Source: Larix kaempferi (lineage: Eukaryota > Streptophyta > Pinopsida > Pinales > Pinaceae). Taken from it: a stretch of 64,000 nt of DNA. Location: NCBI GenBank assembly GCA_027924585.1, contig BSBM01000199.1, positions 11,357,001-11,421,000 on the forward strand, given 5' to 3'. Of the stretch, positions 57,393 through 64,000 are shown piece by piece. Under the pieces are notes generated by a model. The model did not search any database. It was not told where the DNA came from and saw only the letters and a program-made list of their open reading frames with translations. The position numbers and the translations under genes were made by a program. Position 1 is the stretch's first letter, and every line of letters starts with the position of its first letter.

Positions 57393-59400
57393 TCACTCAT
57401 CCCAGAGAAACAGTGTGTCGTTCTTCAAGAGTCGCGCTAAACCTTTGGTAACACTGGCATAATTCATTATAAAACATTGTAGAAAAGTAGCTCTCCCTTG
57501 GAGGTTCTGAAGTTGAAATAAGTTGCGTGGGGGAGGCAACCGAAGTATTGCCTTAACCTTAAGAGGATCGACTCTTATACCCTCTTTGGAAACTATGAAC
57601 CCTAAAAGGCGACCTGTTCTCACAACAAAGATGCACTTGTTGGGGTTTAACCGAATCTTGTAACATCAACATCTCTCGAAAATGAGGCGGAGGTGCTTAG
57701 GGTGGTCCACTCTCTTACGAGAATGGCCAGCAAGATCATCCAAGTAAGCCTCCACTATATGCTTGAGGTCATGAAACGCATAGGTCATAGCACGCTGAAA
57801 TGTAGCTCCAGATTTTTTAAGGCCGAAGGGAATTTTTCGGTACTCAAATGTACCACAAGGACATATAAAAGCAATTTTATGTTGATCCTCGGGCTTGATC
57901 TAGATCTGATTATATCCGTAGAAACCGTCCATAAATGAAAAAACCTCACCCCCGGCACACGCATCCAAGATTTGATCTATGAATGGGGTGGGGAAGTTAT
58001 CTTTTAGGCATGCACGGTTCAGATCTCTAAAGTCTGTGCATACACGAATGGTTCCTTTCTTCTTATCTACAGGAATAGGATTTAAAACCCATTCAGTAAG
58101 GGGAACTGGGTAGATCATGAAACCAGCTTTTAGTATTTTCTCCACCTCTACCTTAATCACGATTTCCTTCCTAGGATTCACAGCACGAGGACGTTGTTGA
58201 ACCAGCTTAGCATTAGGGTATTTCTTAATCTCATGTCTTAAGCTAGGGTCTATTTGTGGCATCTCCTCATATGACCAGGTGAAAATATCCTGAAATTCCT
58301 TGAACAAATCAGTGTATATATGAATCTCATCAAGAGAACAATCAACACCGATATAAACATTCTCTATCTTTCTGGGTGTCTGAGAGATATTGATTGGTAT
58401 GGTTGGGGAGATATTAGCCATATTCCGCTCCACATAAATCCCATGTATTTCAAAAAGAGCCACAGGGTGACCAACCTTCTCTGCAAGAGTCATCCTAAAC
58501 TCTTCTTGCTCAAGAAGCTCAACGTTAGGAAGAAAATAAGAGCGATGATGCAAATATTCCCAAGGCCTCTCACTACCACACATGGCCTCAATGATGGCCT
58601 CATTTGAAGGCAAAGTATCATTAAGACAATCGTGCGAACAAGACAAGTCGGTTTCCCATGTTGGCAGCATAACAGGATGTTCCTTCTCTGTCCGTGAAGA
58701 GGAAGGATCCGACTCTGGAGTGACTTGTTGAATTTCACGGTATGAAAGCTTAGTTACAAATAACGGCATAGCCATTTCAACATTTGAAATGTGTCCAGAT
58801 GAGGCACTTGTGGATGGTAAAGTCCACGAATTGTTAAAATACAAGGTCCGGAAAGGGACATTACTTAGTGAGGATGGATCACTATCGGAAACAGTACCAA
58901 TAAAAGAAATTGGTGCAGCAAAGTTGAATGATCCCATCAAGGATAGATACAATCCTACACCAATGTTCCCAGTTGTTGGCTGAGAATCTTTGATCTGGGG
59001 AACAATAGTTCCCAGCGATGCTACGGAATTAGAACTAGGGAAGTCTAGCTGATTGACCGTCACAATTCTGCCTTCGTGAGGAAAGCAAATAACTCTAAAC
59101 ACGGAGGACACGATCGCTTTCATTGCATAGATCCAATTCCTACCCAGAAGAAGGTTGTAGTCAATGGGTGGATCAACCACCTCGACTTCAATAGGCATAG
59201 ATTCCCCCCCCCCAAGTGGACCTCAAGGGAAGGGAGAATACCATGTGGCCTAAAAAATTGACTATTGAATGTAGTAAGCATAGTCATAGATTTTGACAAG
59301 GGAGGAGAACCCAGAGCTTTCTAACAATCCAACGACATTACTGAGGTGGAAGCACCTTCGTCAACCACCGTACATTTAATGAATTTATCTAAGCACCTCA
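57393..59400 (-). pseudogene. E3 protease and reverse transcriptase
   Basis: Protease: VVDEGASTSVMSLDC near 59350, with the DEGAS form of the active site, then VVDPPIDYNLLLGRNWIYAM at about 59170. The 432-residue open frame 57900-59198 continues through an acidic linker into RT: VDKKKGTIRVCTDFRDLNRA, DNFPTPFIDQILDACAGGEV and FSFMDGFYGYNQI. After a stop, the frame gives IPFGLKKSGATFQRAM and the catalytic box VEAYLDDLAGHS (57729-57755), with both Asp kept. RTGRLLGFIVSKEGIRVDP and LKVKAILRLPPPRN end it at 57393-57623. Stops at about 57898, 57665 and 57390. The sequence is typical of the Tat/Athila branch rather than chromoviruses; no chromodomain is seen in E3. Confidence 0.9.
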
Positions 59401-59794
59401 CATGGACTTGAAAAGCCACATGAGAAGGAAATCCAGGCTGAATATCAGTAGTGTTGAATCTAATTATGCTAGGGCTACACCGATACTGAACTCCCAAAGC
59501 AGATAAAAGGGTGTTCCTCTATGAAGGACAAGCCTGTAAAACCTCAAGAGCTGACATGGCACATGGATTTTGGCCCAAATATTCTACAATGGAGTATTTT
59601 TGGGCGGCTCAGGCATTGGGATTATGCATCGAGCGCTTAAGAACACCTTTCGGTATCCATGACATAGTAGTGGGATTCTCGATATGCAAGGAAGTGTTAG
59701 GAGGGGGAGGAGGATCATTCCCCATATTGGGTTGTGGTGCACCATAGTCGCATTGACAAGTAGCAACACTAACTTGATATTGGACCATGTTCAC

Positions 59795-62032
59795 TCATCC
59801 ATAGCCACCAACCTGAGAAGAAGACATCATAGTTTCATTAGTCCCATAGACAGTGACAGGAGCATTCAAAGCCATATTCTGATGATGTAGAGGGGGATAT
59901 TTCAACACAGTTGGGCTCTGTGCAAGATGCTTCGATGCTTCTTCAATTTCAGGACACAAGTGAGTCAGATGATCCTCCCCACAAAGTTTGCAAGGGAATT
60001 TCACCTTACGTCTCGGCTTACGGTCCCCACTAGCATTTCCGTCGTACCGAGGAGGGTTGGCGTTCTCTTTTCTAGGAGTATTTCTATTACTTCCATTATT
60101 CCCATTATTCCCACCCTTATGATTGTTTCTCCCCTTATTCTTTCCACCAGATGGCTGGTTACCTGATGGGTTCGCTGATTGTATAGAATCGACATCAGTC
60201 AATTGGGTGGAAGTGGACGAGGCGTGAGCCTGTCCAGGAGTAGACTGGCTAATAGACAAACTTTGCATTTGATTTGAAACCAAGTCTATGGGTCGAGAAC
60301 TCGTGGATCCAACAATGTCATCAGCATGTGGTCCAGGAACAGGCTTGGGCTCATGACGTGAATGCGGTGCATCAAGAATGATATCATATAGGATGCCCAG
60401 CTGAGTGTAGAGTAAATATAGCTATTGGGATTGAATATAGCTTGCTTCTCAGTCATAATGACGGAAACCAAAATGTCCTTAGATATATATGGAAGCAAAG
60501 ACTTGAGGAACCACTCCAATAGAAATTCTGGAGGAATGTTGACTTTCACTAGCCTCTTTCGTTGACACCACTCCTGAATATGATCGGATATGTGTGTGGC
60601 CTTGTTCTGGCGGAAGGTAGATAAAAACTAGGTGCCGGTATCGTAGAGAACCGGCAACTAAAAGTGATCTAAGAAAAACAAATTTATCTCATTAAATCCC
60701 CTGTAAGTGCCCCCAAGCAACTCGACATACCACTTCGCGGCTGCCCCTGTGAGGGTGCGTTGAAATAGTCTCGAATGGATGGATTTGTGATTTAACGAAT
60801 TCGAGGAGCACCAAAGGTGAAAAGTAGTAACATGATCACCCGGATCCTCACCATTTTTCCCTTCGAACTTTGGAATGTCCGAAGGGAGCTTGGTAGCGAC
60901 TGGAGGCCAAGAAGGATAGTAACACACTGGATCATTCGTGAGCTTCGAAAGATCTAATAGATTCAAATTAGCAAGAAACGGGAGTTGTGGCTGTGAAGCT
61001 GGATTAAATGCTCCCACAAGAGGCTGACTTTGCGGACCGTAGGGATGATATGAACCATGACCATGACCATAGGGATGGTAACCATCTCCAACCTTAACCG
61101 TATGAGGGTAGGAAGGTATATATGTGTTGTGAGCACCGTAGTGAGGAGGGTTGTAGTAAGGGCCATAACCGGCTGCATTATAAGAAGGATTAACACCATA
61201 AGTATTAGGCATATAGGTGCTAGTCGTAGCAGGAGCAGTGAAGTAGTGACCGTAATGATAGGGTATGTTCCCACCCCCAGTGTTGGGAATGTTCTCACCC
61301 CCACTGTCGGAAAAGTGCCCACCCACCGTGTTGGGAAGGACATGCTGGTTAGCAGACATGGTCGTAGTCACAGGTATATGCGTAGAAACATGTGTGTTAG
61401 GTTATGGAATGTGCATCGTGCTATGAGACGTGTTCCCACTAAAATGAGCGGAAATCCTTGGATGCGGTCCCCCCCCAACAGCTGTATTAGCTGGGGGACA
61501 TAACTAGAACTAAATTGAAAAGGTTGAGAAGAGGGTGCACCGCCCCTAGAGGGAGAAGTGCCCATAGCACTAAGGCTAGTGTTAGCTTGACTACCCGATG
61601 AAGTGGATGTAACATTCAAATTAAGGCTGGGCATACCAAGTGAAAAGGGATTAGTGGTCGCAAGGTTTGTAGTATTATCAAAATATGGCATCCCATATCA
61701 GAAACTTTGTGTATGTGTATCAAAGAATGGGTTTGAGTCCGGGGGTGGGTCAGGTCCAAAACATGACAAATTAGTGTGTGGAGGTGAACCTTCCCCTCCA
61801 AGCTACCTAGGAGGGGAGGAGCAGTTTATCCATCGACCTTAGCCGACAGAGTCACGGGAATTATTCCCGGTGTGCCAGATGCAAAAGTCATAATGTAATC
61901 TTGAAGTTCATCAAAAGTATCAAAAGGATGGGAAAGGATCCTCGAGCGTCTCTTATAAAAAGGACATTCTACCTCATCGGCCAGTAAACCAGCCAAGCGA
62001 CGAGACTGACGAAGAGGTGGATCTTGCTCCAT
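59795..62032 (-). pseudogene. E3 gag
   Basis: The start at 62032 (MEQDPPLRQSRRLAGLLADE) is the first plausible ATG after a long leader. A low-complexity Ser/Thr/Pro and then Gly/Tyr/His/Pro-rich region (61690-60960) precedes the gag core: LPSDIPKFEGKNGEDPGDHV, TLTGAAAKWYVELLGGTYRG, EFLLEWFLKSLLPYISKDI. The C-terminal part at 59795-60283 is Asn/Gly/Lys-rich, with one knuckle CKLCGEDHLTHLC (C-x2-C-x3-H-x4-C). Stops near 61826, 61700, 60655 and 60285 and several frameshifts break it. 59400-59795 connects to protease and is not cleanly readable. Confidence 0.82.
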
Positions 62033-63592
62033 GATAACTCCAAATAATCAAAACGCCTCCTAACAGCCAACTATTGATCAAAGAGCACACACCTAAAGAA
62101 AATTACAGCCAAATGCACACAAACAACACTGGCTCAAGGGACCTCCCGACACTACAATCGATATGTCTCACCTAGGAGAGGCTTGAGACTCCCAAACTAT
62201 AACCAGAGGTAACATAATCAGTTATAAGGGTTCCCAGACTTCACTGTGTGCACAGGGTCAAATCCCTAGACAACAGGAAACTGTGCTGTCCAACCCCTAT
62301 GTGAGTTAGGAAAATCATAGAATAACCGCAACGAATGCCCTATGTGATACCTAGGTAAAGCAACTAAGGTCACCACAATATAACCAATGCTTAGGCGGAC
62401 AGTCATAGGTAGGATCCGTCATATGGGAAAGGTATCTAAGCCCGAAAATCAAGAGGGTCAAATCGCCCAAGAGCCCCCGTACACGGACAAATCCTCAAAA
62501 TATATCCCACGTTCAGCTAGTATTGGAGGTCTATCTCCGCAACCAGCCTCTTGTGACCTCATGCTTAACTCTGGTTTTAGTAGAGCTTCCTGAGAACACT
62601 AATGTATACCACGGGTTTCACCACTCCCTGGTCAGACACATAATGTTGGTTCAATGGTCTTGGATTGTTAACTCACAATGATCTATTCCAAGACTCTAAA
62701 CCTACGCTAGTTGGTGCACCCTATAAAAGGAAATCATTTCTAATCAATTTTAAGATTAAGCATTGATTTTATATTGTTGTAATTACTCAAAGGATATGGA
62801 TGTGAAATTGATGACGTATAAGACTCAATGGTATGCACAACCGAAAAACACTAGACTCATCTATTCAATAAAAAACATGCCACTAATATGATCATCAATC
62901 CAACAATTCAAAATAAAATGAAATCTCTTTAAAGTTACAATGCACAAGCAAGTCCTAGATGAAATCACAATCACTCCGATGCAAAATGTAGTACATAAAG
63001 CAAATGCTTTTGTATTTTCTCTTATAAATGGAAGGAAAACGCCAAACAATGTTTTTGTATTTTTCAATATAATGGAATGAAAAAATGCAAGCAAAATCTA
63101 ACTATTCAGTAAATAAATGCATAGCACATCAAGAAGACAACCCAACAAATCCCAAACAGTAAGATTCAACCAAGTTAATGAGCTATAAAACAAGAAATTC
63201 TGAAAACTCAAAAACAAAAAGAAAGAGGAGTTTCTGGTAACAAACGAAGCATGGAACAATCAGGAAATAGACCAACCAAGACTAAGGAACACTCAGATCC
63301 AACCCAGCAATAACCCAAGGCCAAAAATCAAGCAATGCTGGACTTGTAAGCGACTGTTCAAAACAACAACGGGTAGACGTGGGCTATAGTTTACACAGAG
63401 GTAGGTAAACGCGGTCAAAACTAGGTTGACCCGTGTATAGGGAAAGGAAAATGCACCCAAAAAGAGTCAAACAACCCAGAAAAACCTAGTTTTCTAATGT
63501 AGACCCTGACGGCCAATCAATGACACAAAAGCTCGACAATTAGGAACTCAAAATAAGGACAAATGCCTAAAAATCCCCAAAAATGGATGTTT
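62033..63592. other. E3 leader (untranslated) region
   Basis: About 1.56 kb between the primer-binding site and the gag ATG. Some Ogre elements carry an ORF here; I see only short unrecognised frames (for example 62861-63094 minus). Confidence 0.55.
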
Positions 63593-63609
63593 CCCCAATG
63601 GAGTCGCCA
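63593..63609 (-). other. E3 primer-binding site
   Basis: The minus strand reads TGGCGACTCCATTGGGG, four bases inside the LTR. This is a sequence common in Tat/Ogre-like plant elements. Confidence 0.8.
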
Positions 63610-63613
63610 TTTC

Positions 63614-64000
63614 TGTTATGGAGAAAACTTCCTATGGCTTCGGGGTAGACCACAACATACAGCTGACTACCAGAAAATAACTCAATTCCAAATGTAATGC
63701 TATTATAATGAAAATGCTAAGATATGGATAGTAAAACCAACCTTCAATCGAATGTTCGAAGTAGATCCCCGTTGAGATTTCAATATCTACACTTGGTCCT
63801 GCAAATTAGTCTCAACAACAAATACAAGCAAGTGCATATAATATGTGAAAGACATTAGCATAATCAATAGCACTATCCATTATATCATAAGCAAATGTAA
63901 CCCAATGTAATTTAAACAACATTCACAACATCAATTGGATGAGAATATGAGTATTTCCATTAATTCATAACAAGAAGTACATGATACGACCTCTTACTGA
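63614..64000 (-). repeat. E3 5' LTR, partial
   Basis: 387 bp matching 36911-37297 with about 26 differences. It continues past the window end. Confidence 0.9.

Larger units (their letters stand above)
36911..64000 (-). mobile_element. E3: Tat/Ogre-like Ty3/gypsy retrotransposon, 5' LTR cut by window end
   Basis: Direct repeats at 36911-37821 and 63614-64000 (continuing off the window) are LTRs beginning TGTTA(C/T). The minus-strand internal region carries gag, PR, RT, RNase H, INT and a second RNase H. An antisense ORF with a plant mobile domain lies near the 3' end. Without nested E2 the internal region is about 12.3 kb. The primer site TGGCGACTCCATTGGGG is of the kind reported for Tat/Ogre elements (tRNA-Arg type, from memory). 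The extra RNase H and 3' cargo also fit the Tat lineage. LTR copies differ by roughly 6-7% over the shared 387 bp. Confidence 0.88.

Noticed and set aside
1-64000. tRNA, rRNA or CRISPR features
   Set aside because: Regular direct repeats seen are tandem satellites or LTRs; tRNA-like matches are only the short primer-binding sites.

Overview
The window looks like an intergenic block of a large plant nuclear genome built almost entirely from nested, decayed transposable elements. There is no intact host gene, rRNA, tRNA or CRISPR array that I can support. Very long LTR elements, short T-rich introns, AT-rich spacers and the retroelement types suggest a gymnosperm or another giant plant genome. 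That is an inference from content, not a taxonomic identification.

Layout from left to right. 1-~3938: the 5' end of a minus-strand LTR retrotransposon (E4) cut by the window edge, with an acidic, coiled-coil ORF, a primer-binding site and a ~2 kb LTR. 4132-4275: a near-perfect foldback beside a Copia integrase remnant. 5984-19840: E1, a complete minus-strand Ty3/gypsy chromovirus (Tekay/Del-like) with 4.5 kb LTRs and a perfect target-site duplication ACATC. 19841-28585: low-coding DNA holding two opposed trinucleotide arrays (CAT-rich, then GAT-rich), four copies of a short coding-like motif, and a long decayed plus-strand ORF region. 28586-36745: the 3' part of a CACTA (DUF4216/TNPD-type) transposase on the minus strand. 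Its acidic tail is split by a plus-strand Ty1/copia element (28720-35800). 36911 to beyond 64000: E3, a minus-strand Tat/Ogre-like gypsy element inserted in the CACTA element. 41162-54607: E2, a minus-strand gypsy element nested inside E3, with a perfect target-site duplication GTATG.

How the parts relate. CACTA is older than both the copia element and E3, and E3 is older than E2. LTR pairs differ by very roughly 5-10% by eye, so all the insertions are old, and most coding frames carry stops, frameshifts or lost catalytic residues.

The most interesting signal is cargo. E3 carries an antisense plant-mobile-domain ORF with its own TATA box and a ~118 nt intron, and E2 sits 7 nt from that intron's 3' splice site. 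E2 carries a sense ORF after integrase with its own TATA box and a long coiled-coil tail. Remnants that appear to belong to the same family as the E2 cargo lie at about 24.8-25.2 kb and possibly 25.6-27.8 kb. E3 also has a second RNase H domain downstream of integrase rather than in the usual Tat position before it.
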